This document shows positions 1-10,100 of a stretch of 63,167 bases of DNA, piece after piece. This stretch comes from Nostoc linckia z4 (GTDB taxonomy: Bacteria; Cyanobacteriota; Cyanobacteriia; Cyanobacteriales; Nostocaceae). The notes beneath the pieces were generated by a model that was not told the origin of the DNA, did not search any database, and saw only the letters and a list, made by a program, of their open reading frames with translations. The translations under genes and the position numbers were made by a program. Location: assembly GCF_002608075.1 (NCBI RefSeq), contig NZ_LAHA01000007.1:10972-74138 (forward strand), written 5' to 3'. Every line of letters starts with the position of its first letter. Position 1 is the stretch's first letter.

Positions 1-82
1 AGGGGAAAGGGGAAAGGGAAAAGGGGAAGGGGGAAAGGGAAAAGGGGAAGGGGGAAAGGGGAAGAGGGAAGGGGGAAGGAAG
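1..82. repeat. purine (GGGAAAGG) tract, partial copy of an interspersed repeat
   Basis: Almost pure G/A on the + strand, built from irregular GGGGAAAGG units. The same tracts, often with a matching C/T arm, recur near 5.2, 11.0, 13.75, 15.95, 17.75, 22.7-23.0, 55.7 and 63.15 kb. The window starts inside this copy. Confidence 0.8.
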
Positions 83-232
83 ATTTTCAGGCTTTCAAGG
101 TGTTGTTTTTGCTCTTTGCTCGTCAGGATAAATACTATAAAGTTAGTACAAAACTCAAAAATATAGGCCTAAAGTATTATTTATACGTCATTCTCAACTC
201 TTGAGCAAAAATATCAACGTATCCAAAAGCAG

Positions 233-1252
233 TTGATAGCCGGGGCGATCGCTCTTGGTGGTGTTTTCATAATTGGCACTTTGTGGTACTCGTTAGTGGA
301 GGGCTGGTCATGGGAAGATGCAGCTTATATGACGGTCATCACCTTAGCTACCGTGGGATATGGAGAAACCCATCCATTGGGTAGCCGAGGACGGTTGTTT
401 ACAATTGCCCTGATTTTGTTGGGTGTAGTCAATATCGGTTACATTGTCAACAGATTTACAGAAGCAATTATTGAAGGCTACTTTCAACAAGGAATTCGAC
501 TACAACAACAGAGGCGGTTAATGGAATCCCTATCAGAACACTACATCATCTGCGGATTTAGTCGGACTGGTCGCCAAATTGCCAAGGAATTTAGAGCAGA
601 AGGTGTACCCTTTGTAGTCATTGATTCGGAGATGGAATCTGTGCAAAGGGCGCAATCAGAGGGTTATACGGTATACCAAGGTGATGCAACGTTAGATGAT
701 ACACTTTTGAAGGTGGGCATTCAAAGAGCAGTTTGTCTGGTTGCGGCGCTGCCTTCTGATGCTGAAAATTTATATACTGTTTTGTCAGCAAAAACGCTTA
801 ACCCAGAAATTCGGGCGATCGCTCGCGCCAGTACGGAAGAAGCTTTACAAAAGTTACAACGTGGTGGCGCAGATGAAGTAATTTCACCATATATTACTGG
901 TGGAAAGCGGATGGCGGCTGCGGCTCTGAGGCCGCAAGTTTTGGACTTTGTAGATGGAATTTTGACTGGTGCAGACCGCCAGTTGTACATGGAAGAATTT
1001 TTACTCGACCCGGCTTTTTGTCCTTTTGTTGGTCAAACTTTACAAAAAGCGAGATTGCGATCGCAAACTGGGGCATTAGTGCTGGCAATTCGCCGCCTTG
1101 ATGGTACTTTAATCGGCGGCCCCACCGGCGATACGGTGTTAATGCCGGGAGACCGGCTAATTGGTATGGGTACAGCTGAGCAGTTGCGTAACCTCAACCA
1201 AATTCTCGGCCCGATTAATTATAAACAACTGCGACGACCGAAAAATAGCTGA
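233..1252 (+). CDS. potassium channel protein, two membrane helices plus RCK (TrkA-N/TrkA-C) domains
   Basis: Predicted K+-selective channel of the inner membrane gated by a cytoplasmic RCK domain. Seen: helix 1 (about residues 1-22), pore loop with the selectivity filter TVGYG (40-44), helix 2 (about 52-80), a Rossmann TrkA-N domain starting at HYIICGFSRTG (about 103) and a TrkA-C domain near the end. The start is uncertain. The chosen codon is TTG at 233, which cuts close to helix 1, yet the frame stays open back to 173 and encodes a plausible channel-like N-terminus (STLEQKYQRIQKQ). That extension has no ATG, GTG or TTG, only ATT codons at 176 and 179. So the gene either uses a rare ATT start or has lost its start codon. 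It stands alone, with a minus-strand gene downstream. Confidence 0.88.
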   Translation: MIAGAIALGGVFIIGTLWYSLVEGWSWEDAAYMTVITLATVGYGETHPLGSRGRLFTIALILLGVVNIGYIVNRFTEAIIEGYFQQGIRLQQQRRLMESLSEHYIICGFSRTGRQIAKEFRAEGVPFVVIDSEMESVQRAQSEGYTVYQGDATLDDTLLKVGIQRAVCLVAALPSDAENLYTVLSAKTLNPEIRAIARASTEEALQKLQRGGADEVISPYITGGKRMAAAALRPQVLDFVDGILTGADRQLYMEEFLLDPAFCPFVGQTLQKARLRSQTGALVLAIRRLDGTLIGGPTGDTVLMPGDRLIGMGTAEQLRNLNQILGPINYKQLRRPKNS

Positions 1253-1441
1253 TACAGCAGATTTCAGGGAAATGAGGTACAAATGCTAAAAACAAAGCCA
1301 TATACCAGGAGACTTTCAACCTGTTCCTCGTTAAGAGTTCCCTGTTTCCTGCTGTAATTTGCTTTTTTATACTAAACGCTCCATTTGCAATGATTATTCC
1401 CTAATTGGGTAAATTTGCTTCCATTGGGATGCTTCCGTTTT

Positions 1442-1672
1442 TTATTTCTGGTCAATAGATGTATTAGCAGCCTTGAATTCCTGACCTTTCTGAATCTTTA
1501 AAACTTCAAGTTGTATACCTCTAGAAATAGCTTCATTAAATGCATTGTTTAAACGAGCTAAAGATTCATCAAAAGAATAACTACTGCCTCCGTAGACCAT
1601 AGCAGCGGTTTTGTCGTCTAGTTCTACCAAATTTTCTTTTGTGATAAAATTTTCTACATTTATTCTGTTCAT
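1442..1672 (-). CDS. small peptide with double-glycine leader-like sequence
   Basis: A 76-residue protein of unknown function. Residues around 14-30 read as a leader of the type cleaved by C39 peptidase ABC exporters: an acidic, amphipathic stretch (LVELDDKTAAMVYGG) ending in Gly-Gly, followed by a Ser/Tyr-rich start and a helical, Lys/Gln-rich remainder. There are no cysteines, so no lanthionine or disulfide bacteriocin. It lies downstream of the DUF3445 and AAA+ genes on the same strand (131-bp gap). No peptidase/ABC exporter is in the window. It could instead be an ordinary small cytoplasmic protein; the GG match is suggestive only. Confidence 0.55.
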   Translation of the reverse strand: MNRINVENFITKENLVELDDKTAAMVYGGSSYSFDESLARLNNAFNEAISRGIQLEVLKIQKGQEFKAANTSIDQK

Positions 1673-1802
1673 TTTAAATAATACTTTTTACAGCTATTTT
1701 GGTTAGAAAAATTATATATTAGACCCGAATTGATTACAAGCCATAGGACGGCACGGCTCATAATCCTTACCCAGAATATGTTTTAGGCATTTTTCATATA
1801 TA

Positions 1803-2861
1803 TTAAATATCCTCTAACCAGCGCAAAATACTAACTTTACTTTCTACCAAGCCTTTATAAATTAATGATTCTGGTGTCATAGACTCAATTGCAGCATAAA
1901 GTTTAGAATTTAATATTGAATCTTTTTTAACTACAGCACAATCTCTAAAGTAAGTACGAATAGTAAACAGCGCTGCTTCATATTCTGGTATTCCCCAAAT
2001 TACCTGTCGCTCAATTCGCAGATAAAGCCTGGGATTTTGCAAATCAAAGTTTCTACCTTGCCATTGGCTAACTGACACATTAGGCGGTGGTTCGGGATGG
2101 TGGTTGAGGCGGGTATCGGTACTCAAACCCCAAGCAAAACGCACCATAGGTTTGTGGGTAATCATTGTATTAGCGATCGCTTTCCCTCGGCGATTTATTT
2201 TTTCCATACCCGCCACCGGTGCATGTATTTTGGCAAAATCCTGACCAATTTTTTTTTCGGCTGACCAGTGGTTGGGATAGCACAGATGGACTGCACTCAA
2301 GAAGCTGTTACCATCAGCTAAACGACAAATAATTCCTAAATCTTCTTGTACCTGTGCTGCTAAAGCATCAAGAGTAGAAGCGTAAGGAGGGACAAATTGG
2401 CTACCTTCAACTTTTTGTAACTGTAGCTGTGCATCGAAATAAAGTGTTTCTTTGGTGAGTCGGCTATGAAATTTGAGGGTGTTATCTATTAACTTTTCGC
2501 ACTTAAAATAATTTGGGTGTTCTTGGGTGAGACGATTAATTATTAAACGAGCGATCGCACTAGCCACAGCTTGAGAATAATTGCAAGTTTGGTAATACTT
2601 ACTCAATCTTTCCTCACGAGCTAAAAGCTTAGCTTGACGGTAGTCGCTAAAATTATCATCAATTTGAAATACCTGGCCATCAACCTGAGTGTTACCTAAA
2701 CAGCAACCAAAGGGCATCATCCCTGGCTTAACTTCATAGCGTCCACTCATCAGGGGAAAGTAGTAAGCCGCATTATCAACAGCTTCCACCGTCCTAACTT
2801 CTTGGAACAAGTTGTTTAGAGACACAAATTTATAATCTTTGTTTGATTTTTCAATTTCCAA
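1803..2861 (-). CDS. DUF3445 protein, heme-dependent oxidative N-demethylase-like
   Basis: 352 residues. The C-terminal half has the signature pattern of the DUF3445/HODM alpha-subunit family: SAVHLCYPNHWSAEKKIG (about 193-210), then FAKIHAPV, an Arg/Trp-rich segment with RFAWGLS, and LYLRIERQVIWGIPE followed by ALFTIRTY near the C-terminus. The characterised bacterial HODM demethylates dimethylamine using heme; whether this protein acts on methylamines is unknown. No partner subunits (flavin or iron-sulfur reductase) are adjacent. It lies 118 bp downstream of the AAA+ ATPase gene on the same strand, possibly co-transcribed. Family call fairly secure, substrate not. Confidence 0.7.
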   Translation of the reverse strand: MEIEKSNKDYKFVSLNNLFQEVRTVEAVDNAAYYFPLMSGRYEVKPGMMPFGCCLGNTQVDGQVFQIDDNFSDYRQAKLLAREERLSKYYQTCNYSQAVASAIARLIINRLTQEHPNYFKCEKLIDNTLKFHSRLTKETLYFDAQLQLQKVEGSQFVPPYASTLDALAAQVQEDLGIICRLADGNSFLSAVHLCYPNHWSAEKKIGQDFAKIHAPVAGMEKINRRGKAIANTMITHKPMVRFAWGLSTDTRLNHHPEPPPNVSVSQWQGRNFDLQNPRLYLRIERQVIWGIPEYEAALFTIRTYFRDCAVVKKDSILNSKLYAAIESMTPESLIYKGLVESKVSILRWLEDI

Positions 2862-2979
2862 TATAAAAGAAGAGGGAGAGGTTCTGATAAGCGCAAGCCC
2901 CTAACTACACTAGCGTGGTTGTTAACTATCAACAGTCAACAGTCAACAATCTAATCGATTAACGAGTGTTCTATTCGTA

Positions 2980-4926
2980 CTAAATCCATCCTTTGGTTTC
3001 CTCATCATTTAATAATCTTTTCAATTTGAGATACTCCCTTTGTGCGGCTTGTAGGATGTGTTTCATCATCACTGGTTCATCGGTGTCGGCTGCTGTAAAA
3101 GCGGCATTCATGGCAATATTGCGGATATTACCGCCAGCAACCTTGAGTTGTGCTAATTTTTCGTAGTCTAAACCTTGGGTGGGTGTTTGAGGGGGGAAAA
3201 TGCGCTGCCAAATTTCACTACGTGAGGAGGCTTCTGGGAAGGGAAAGGCAACCAAAAAGCGGATACGGCGTAGAAAAGCAGAATCTAAAGCATTTTTTAA
3301 ATTTGTAGTCAAAATCGCCAAACCTTGATATGCTTCCATACGTTGGAGTAAATAAGATACTTCTACATTGGCATGGCGATCGCGGCTATCTTGAACTTCT
3401 GTACGTTTGCCAAATAAAGCATCTGCTTCATCAAATAGCAAGATTACTCCTCCGGTTTCCGCTGCTGTGAATATCCGCTCTAAATTCTTTTCTGTTTCAC
3501 CTATATATTTACTGACTACGGCACTAAGATCGATGCGGTAAAGATCGAGACGAAATTGATTTGCTAATACCTCTGCTGCCATCGTTTTACCAGTTCCGCT
3601 TTCCCCGTGGAAGAGGGCGCTAATCCCTAAACCACGGCTACCTTTGCCAGCAAAACCCCATTCTTGGTAAACTTTCGCTCGTTGTCGCAGTTGAGTAGCC
3701 ATATCTGCAAGTACCTGGCGTTGTTGTTCGGGTAACACTAAGTCATCCCAAGTGGCGGATGTATCTATGCGTTGGGCTAAACCATCAATGTGAGGGCGGG
3801 CTTGATGGCGGCAAAAATCCCACAGTAAGTTAGCGTCGAGAGTGTCAGCTGCTTTTTGAAGTTGGAATTGCAGACAAGCTGCTTGAATGGTGGCGTTACT
3901 GAGGTTAAATTGAGATACTAACTTGGTAATTTCTCCATTGAATTGTTTGGCTGCTGTACCAAGATGGGTTGCCCAAATTCCTGCTTGTTCTTGATAGCTC
4001 AGTTGCGGTACATCAAAGGTAATCAGATGATTTTGTTTAGCGTATAGTCGTTGTCCACTGGAAATAATCACAGGTGTTTGCAGATGTTCCACAAACTGAG
4101 AAACAGGGAAAGCAGGTTTTGGTTCGTTGGGGAAAATATCATCGCACTCAAGTAACAGCAGACTATTATTTAATAACGCTTCTCTTTCCCAACGTTGTTT
4201 AATTTGGTAAATTTCGTTGGGCGATTGGCTAAGCACCACCGCAGACATAACATGCAAATTATAGCCAAGGCGAATCGATACAGCTTTGGCAATGGCATAT
4301 TTAGCGGTTATTTCCCCACCACACAATTGCAACGCCAAAGAAGAGGAGGAAAGCTCAGACCAAATAGTAACTAATTGTTCTACAATCTTTTCCTGGGAGG
4401 GAGCTAAGGGTATTTGCTCAAGGTGGAGGGGAAGGGGATGAACAAAACCGATTAATTGCTCGTCAAAAGCTGCTTCTCCCACAAGATAACTGAGAATTCG
4501 TGGATTGATGCGGAGGGGGGCTTGGGTGAGGGTAAAGCCCGTACCAATTTCAATTAATTTCCAGGATTGTAAGGGATTTTGCCCAGAAACCACAGACAAA
4601 CTAGCTTGGGGAAAAGTGGTTAAAGCTAAGGCAAGGGTAGGATAATTGAGTTGCGGATTTCCCTGGAGTTTGGCACATAGTTGGCCGAGGGTGGGGTCAA
4701 TTTCCAAAGCTGTGCATAAAAGCAGGATATCCCGTTCAAATTCCGTGAGGTAGAACAGGCGACATAAATTTGCTAAGGCGGATGTAGGTAATATTGTTTC
4801 GGTGGTTAGGGGCTGTGGCGCTTTATTTTCCAGCTTATTTTCTAGATATTGACGGATATAGCCAGTAGCTTGAATAAGTGTAGCAAGGTTTTCTTGATGC
4901 CAATGGGATATGGGGGATGTTTTCAT
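2980..4926 (-). CDS. AAA+ ATPase of the contractile-injection-system (Afp15/Pvc15-like) type
   Basis: 648 residues. The C-terminal third is a complete AAA+ module: Walker A GESGTGKT, then DLYRIDLSAVVSKYIGETEK, Walker B LLFDEADALFGKR, sensor-1 ILTTNLK and the arginine-finger segment FLRRIRF. The N-terminal two thirds are a divergent helical and degenerate ATPase-like region. This architecture and these motif spellings match the ATPase conserved in extracellular contractile injection (phage-tail-like) clusters, but relatives also occur alone in cyanobacteria. No sheath, tube, baseplate or spike gene is in the window, so it is an orphan here. ATG start at 4926. It is the first gene of a possible leftward unit with the DUF3445 and GG-peptide genes. 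Confidence 0.8.
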   Translation of the reverse strand: MKTSPISHWHQENLATLIQATGYIRQYLENKLENKAPQPLTTETILPTSALANLCRLFYLTEFERDILLLCTALEIDPTLGQLCAKLQGNPQLNYPTLALALTTFPQASLSVVSGQNPLQSWKLIEIGTGFTLTQAPLRINPRILSYLVGEAAFDEQLIGFVHPLPLHLEQIPLAPSQEKIVEQLVTIWSELSSSSLALQLCGGEITAKYAIAKAVSIRLGYNLHVMSAVVLSQSPNEIYQIKQRWEREALLNNSLLLLECDDIFPNEPKPAFPVSQFVEHLQTPVIISSGQRLYAKQNHLITFDVPQLSYQEQAGIWATHLGTAAKQFNGEITKLVSQFNLSNATIQAACLQFQLQKAADTLDANLLWDFCRHQARPHIDGLAQRIDTSATWDDLVLPEQQRQVLADMATQLRQRAKVYQEWGFAGKGSRGLGISALFHGESGTGKTMAAEVLANQFRLDLYRIDLSAVVSKYIGETEKNLERIFTAAETGGVILLFDEADALFGKRTEVQDSRDRHANVEVSYLLQRMEAYQGLAILTTNLKNALDSAFLRRIRFLVAFPFPEASSRSEIWQRIFPPQTPTQGLDYEKLAQLKVAGGNIRNIAMNAAFTAADTDEPVMMKHILQAAQREYLKLKRLLNDEETKGWI

Positions 4927-5076
4927 AAGGCTTGAGAACTCCGATAATCGCCTATGATAAAACCAGTTCCACCCAGTTCATAGAGCCGTACCCTGCGGGA
5001 AGGCAGAGCCTACGCCCTTACGCTCGTATTCATATCACAAATAAAATGAAATGGTATAAGTCCTGAGTTCTAAAAG

Positions 5077-5133
5077 GTTCGTAGTAAGCACTTTAGTGCT
5101 TAAAAATCAAGGACTAAAGTCCTGACTACGAAC
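5077..5133. repeat. 57-bp palindromic repeat, GTTCGTAGTAAG ends
   Basis: Terminal inverted repeats GTTCGTAG / CTACGAAC enclose further inverted ACTTTAGT blocks. A near-identical copy lies in opposite orientation at 16109-16165 and a third at 51808-51861. The 4927-5278 spacer otherwise holds a second repeat family and no gene. Confidence 0.75.
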
Positions 5134-5167
5134 ATTTTTTTCTACAAAATTAATGCTATGAACCACT

Positions 5168-5276
5168 AGTAGTTCGCCAAGTCAACTTAGCGGGGAAAAG
5201 GGTAAAGGGGAAAGGGAAAAGGTTTTAAATCCCTTACCCTTTTCCCCTTTCCCTTTCCCCAGCCCTCACCCAGCAA
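5168..5276. repeat. interspersed G/A-C/T hairpin repeat
   Basis: Starts AGTAGTTCGCCAAGTCAACTT, then a GGGGAAAGGG arm, a centre GGTTTTAAATCCCTTACCC, a CCCCTTTCCC arm and CCTCACCCAGCA. The two arms are complementary and would fold into a long hairpin. It abuts the 3' end of the sucrose-phosphate synthase gene and may act as its terminator. Confidence 0.7.
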
Positions 5277-5278
5277 AA

Positions 5279-6820
5279 TTAATGGGACAGAGCACTAGGT
5301 GTACTTAGTAATCTTTGGTTAGATGCAAAGTAAAGGTCACTCAATTCTGCCAAAGAAACATCAGTGTGGGATTGTGGATTACGGAAGTAGGAATGGATGG
5401 GAAGGAATTCAGCGCGGGGGCGCGTTTTTGCTGAAGACACAATTTGTTCAAGCAAATTCAGGTAGTTTTCAGCAGTACATTCCCAGGTGTATGTCTTTAA
5501 TACTCGTTGCTGACCAGCTTGGGCAAAATACTCCCACTCGTTGACATCACATAACAACCGCTCCAAGCCCCGCGCAATATCAGCAGGATCTTCTGGGTCA
5601 ACGAGTACGCCATATTCCTTATTTCCCTGTCGCAAGCTTTCGCTAGGGCCGCCATTTTTGGTTGCTACCACCGGTAAACCTGCTACTGCTGCTTCTAAGG
5701 GAGCAAGTCCAAAGGGTTCGTAGAGTGCAGTCAGCGCAAATACCGAACGGCGTTTAACCATAAATCGATATGCTGCTGCTAGTGATTCTTGAGATTGATT
5801 TGGCAAGCCAAATGCAGTGATTTTTCCCCACAAGTCGTTTTCTTTGACTACCTCTCGAATGGGGGCTAATACTTCCTCCGTTATGTCGTCGCCAGTCGCC
5901 TCTCGTAAAGGATCGTCCAGTCCCCCTGTGAGTAACATTAAGTTAGCTCGTTCCTGGAGTGTGGGACTCATGGCGAAAGCTTGCACCAGACCTAATATAT
6001 TTTTTTTCAGTTCTAATCGACTAGATGCGATGATTGCTGGCAAATCTTGACGTGACTGGGCAATATCTCGCGCCAATCGTTCCTGAATGAATTCCTGGGT
6101 AGCTTCCTCGTTTTCGGAACGCGCCTTTGCACCGAAAATCGAAAAATCTGCTCCTGGTGGAATCACTGCAAAGCGATCGTCGTTGTCTACATCCACTGCA
6201 CCACCATAAACTGGATGAGAATACTGTTCAAAACGTTCGAGTCGCGTGCTAGTGATATTAATAGCCGAGCGATTCATACTCAAGCGTTCGGCTAAAATGC
6301 GATATTTGAAGTGGAATTGCTCGTTGATTTCTGTAATATTCTCCGGAGTGACCTCTAGTTTGTCCATTTTTTGAGCGCCGAGAGAATGAGCGGTAAAGGT
6401 AAAAGGTATGCCTGCCTTTTCCTCAATCAAAACACCACACAGTCCTCCATCACCGTAGTGGGCAGTCATGGCATCGGGTAAGCCGCCTTCTTGTTGATAG
6501 AATTGCAAGATGTTGGTTACCCAATCTTTAACTAGGTGAGGCCACAATAACTCTTTAGGTAAAAATTCTTTTGGCCCGGCTGTTAATCGGATAATCCGGA
6601 CATTATCTACCCCTGGATAGGTGTCAATTACTTCAGCAAATTCTGGCCACTCCGGGTCAATAATTTGACGGGTGAGAATATCAACTTTGTGTCCCTGCTG
6701 AGCTATGGCTATAGCCACTTGCTTAACGTAGATCAGCTGACCACCAAAATCTGGGTGTTTGGTTATGTGACTATTGCCAGAATCAAAATTGCCTTGAGGG
6801 TTGAGAAATCCAATGTGCAT
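5279..6820 (-). CDS. sucrose-phosphate synthase-like GT4 glycosyltransferase
   Basis: 513 residues, GT-B fold, no membrane segment. The N-terminus has the SPS/sucrose-synthase-like start (MHIGFLNPQGNF, then HPDFGGQLIYVKQVA), followed by AHYGDGG and FTAHSLGAQK. The nucleotide-sugar domain has the SSRLELKKN segment and the E-x7-E motif in YEPFGLAPLEAAVAG. The expected reaction is UDP- or ADP-glucose plus fructose-6-phosphate to sucrose-6-phosphate, in the cytoplasm, for osmoprotection or carbon transfer to heterocysts. It lacks the C-terminal phosphatase domain of some SPS enzymes, so a separate sucrose-phosphatase is needed and is not nearby. Mannosylfructose-phosphate synthase is a close alternative within the same family. 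ATG start at 6820; monocistronic. Confidence 0.82.
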   Translation of the reverse strand: MHIGFLNPQGNFDSGNSHITKHPDFGGQLIYVKQVAIAIAQQGHKVDILTRQIIDPEWPEFAEVIDTYPGVDNVRIIRLTAGPKEFLPKELLWPHLVKDWVTNILQFYQQEGGLPDAMTAHYGDGGLCGVLIEEKAGIPFTFTAHSLGAQKMDKLEVTPENITEINEQFHFKYRILAERLSMNRSAINITSTRLERFEQYSHPVYGGAVDVDNDDRFAVIPPGADFSIFGAKARSENEEATQEFIQERLARDIAQSRQDLPAIIASSRLELKKNILGLVQAFAMSPTLQERANLMLLTGGLDDPLREATGDDITEEVLAPIREVVKENDLWGKITAFGLPNQSQESLAAAYRFMVKRRSVFALTALYEPFGLAPLEAAVAGLPVVATKNGGPSESLRQGNKEYGVLVDPEDPADIARGLERLLCDVNEWEYFAQAGQQRVLKTYTWECTAENYLNLLEQIVSSAKTRPRAEFLPIHSYFRNPQSHTDVSLAELSDLYFASNQRLLSTPSALSH

Positions 6821-7118
6821 CGCCCACTTCCTAATACAAATTAATTTCTACTAGAGGTTTTTGCCAAACATGGCAGCAGAACACTTTAGTGAGCTTGTTA
6901 AAACTCTCAAGACTCAAAAACACAAATAGCCAAGGTGTACACAAATACAAATGAGAAGTAAGTCAAAGGACTTTTATTGATTCCCTTCAACTTCAACCCG
7001 GCCAATCCGCGCATTTTCCTATGTTTAAGTTAATCGCTACTGTACTTGGCGTACATATACCCAATGGTATAAATCCTATGGCGATCGCTAACTTCTACTA
7101 TTCTTTCTTGATACTGAA

Positions 7119-10100
7119 TTAAACTACCACCCCTTCTAATTGTTCATCTGTTAATTCATATAATTGGCGTAACTTATCTAATTTTTCATCATCAGCTTGC
7201 CAGAAACCGCGGCCGTGTGCTTCTAACATTCTGCCTACAATATTGCGGAAAGCTTCGGGATTTGCTTGGCGTAATTTCTCAGCCATTTCTGCATCTAAAG
7301 CATAAGTATCAGCCGCTTGGTCATAAACCCAATTATCGGTAAAATCGGCAGTACCACCCCAACCAATTAACGCCGTCATGCGTTGAGAAATTTCAAATGC
7401 ACCACCCGAACCTTGATTAGCCATTGCTTGGGCCCATTTAGGATTTACTAATTTACTGCGATATTCAATTCTGAGTAAATCGTCTAAATTGCGGGGGGTA
7501 GTATCTTTAGAGAAACTTTCTACAAAACTGGTTGTAACTTTTTGATTGCGTTGTTTTTCTGCTGCCTTTTTCAAACCGCCGGTATTAGCGTAATATTCTT
7601 GAATATCAGTTAAACCATATTCTACCGAATCGATTTCTTGAACGATGCGATCGCTTGTTTTTAATAATGCATTCAAAACTTCCGGTCTCGCTTGACCTTT
7701 ATCGTTTCTACCATAGCTAAAAACATTCCGACTTTGCCAAGTATTCCCCAATTCTTCACCAGATTCCCAGTTACCATCAACTACTTTATCGTTCACCAAA
7801 GAACCAAAATCACCCGCCGGATTAGAAAACAATCTCGCCGACGCATTTTCTACACCTTGCGCCTGCAAAACTAAAGCATGTTTTCTAATAAAATTTTCTT
7901 CTTCCGATTCATCAACATCAGCCGCCCGTTGAAACAAATCATCCAACAATTCAATAATATTCACAAAACTATCGCGGAAAATTCCTGATAAATTTCCCAA
8001 CACATCAATGCGGGGATGTCCAACTTCCGCCAAAGGTTTTAATTCATAACGAACAATTCGCCCAGTTCCTTCCTTTACAGGTGCAGCCCCCACCAATTCC
8101 AACAGAATTCCTAATGATTCACCCTTGGTTTTAATCGCATCTAATCCCCATAACATCACCGCCACAGTTTCCGGATATTTGCCATATTCTGCCAAATGCT
8201 GGGCAATAATCTTTTTCGCAATTTCCCTTCCCCTTTCATAAGCCCCAGGCGAAGGCATTCGATAAGGATCTAAAGCATGAATATTCCTCCCAGTTGGTAA
8301 CACACCAACTCCATCCCGCAACAAATCACCACCAGGCGCAGGCGGAATATATTCCCCATTCAATCCCCTTAACAAATTCGTTAATTCATCCGTAGATTGC
8401 ATTAACAAATCCCTGATTAATCTCTCCTCCTCTTCTCTGTGTTCTCTGCTTCTCTGTGGTTCGTTTCTTCCTTCCTCTTCCCCAAAATAAGCCTCCAAAT
8501 ACGAAGCCAATTTCTCCTCACTCGGTCTTTCCCCCAAAGTATGTAACCCCGAAGAAAATAACCGATTTTCTAAAACTTGCAAATATTCATATAACTCCAC
8601 CAAATAATCTTCAAAAGCATGATTGCTAAACATGCGGATATTTTCCGGACTAAAGGCAATTCCCAACTGTTTCGCATCTTCAAAGGGGCAATCGGCATCT
8701 AAACCAGTGTCCACAATTTTCTTACAAATCACCGACTTGAGAGCATAATTTTTTTGGGTATCTTCTCGATATTCCGAGATTAAATCTCGCAATGCCATTA
8801 ATTCCTTATACAAACCTGCACGTCCATAAGGTGGTACATTATGGGAAATTAACACACCATAACCGCGACGTTTTGCCAAAATCGACTCCGAAGGATTATT
8901 GGCAGCATATATATATAAATTGGGCAAATTTCCTAACAAAATATCCGACCAAGAATAGCCAGTATTTCCCAAAGGAGAACCAGGCAACCATTCCACAGTA
9001 CCATGCATTCCAAAATGAACTATGGCATCAGCTTGAAACTCATTTTGCAGCCATTTATAGTAAGCAGCATATTGGGGATGGGGCGTTAAATCCCGTTCAA
9101 ACATTAACCGCATGGGGTCGCCTTGAATTCCCAATGGTGGTTGTACGCCTATCCACACATTTCCTAATTGCACACCATTAATTTGGAATTCATCACCATA
9201 GGTTTTAATACCAGTTCCGGTGAGAGATTTCCATTGTTTTTCGATGCGAGATGTTCGCAGATATCCCAGCCATTTTTCTAATGTGCGGACGTTGACAGTA
9301 TTTGTGGGGTGGACATCTTGTCCGCCATTCTCAAAGGGCAGGCGAGACGACTGCCCCACAAGCGAATTGTCTTCATCTGCTTCTTTTACCAAGCGAATTA
9401 ATTCTTCGCCATCTTCTGGTAAATCTCCAATGGTGTAACCTTGGTCTTTGAGTGCAGCAAGAAACTTCAAAAGGCTACGGGGGACATTTAATAATGCAGC
9501 TGTGCCCACAGCCCCGTAACCTGGAGGAAAGCCATATAAAATGATGGCTATTTTTCGTTCCGATGCAGGTTTTTGCCGTAAAGCTACCCAGCTTTTCACC
9601 CTACCAATTAATCGCTGCACCCGTTCGGGAACTAAATAAATGTTTTCGCCCACTAAACCGCCAAGGGGAACGGTATCAATTGCGCCATCCAATTCTGGTA
9701 AAGCATACAAGACGACACTTTGCAAGCCACCGATTCCTTGACGCGTCCAGGAGTATATATCTTGAATTAATAGTGGTGCTGCAACAATATAAGGTACATT
9801 CTTGGCAGTGAGGATGCGCTTTGCTACATCTACCTGACGGCCTGCTTCCATTGAACCAGCAGGGCCACCCACCAGAGGAAAGCCAATTGTGGAAACTATC
9901 GCGTCTACCTTTACTGCTTCAGTTGAAAGTGAGGGCGTTTCGATATTACCTAATTTTCGTTGCCCAATTTCATAGTCCGTTGTCATCCAATCTCGTACCG
10001 CCACATGTCCTTCCACGCCGTTAATGAAAATCGGCAAAGGAATTAACCCGGCTGCTTCAAAACGGCGAATTAATTGCGGAATGTATGGTTGTTTTGTAAT

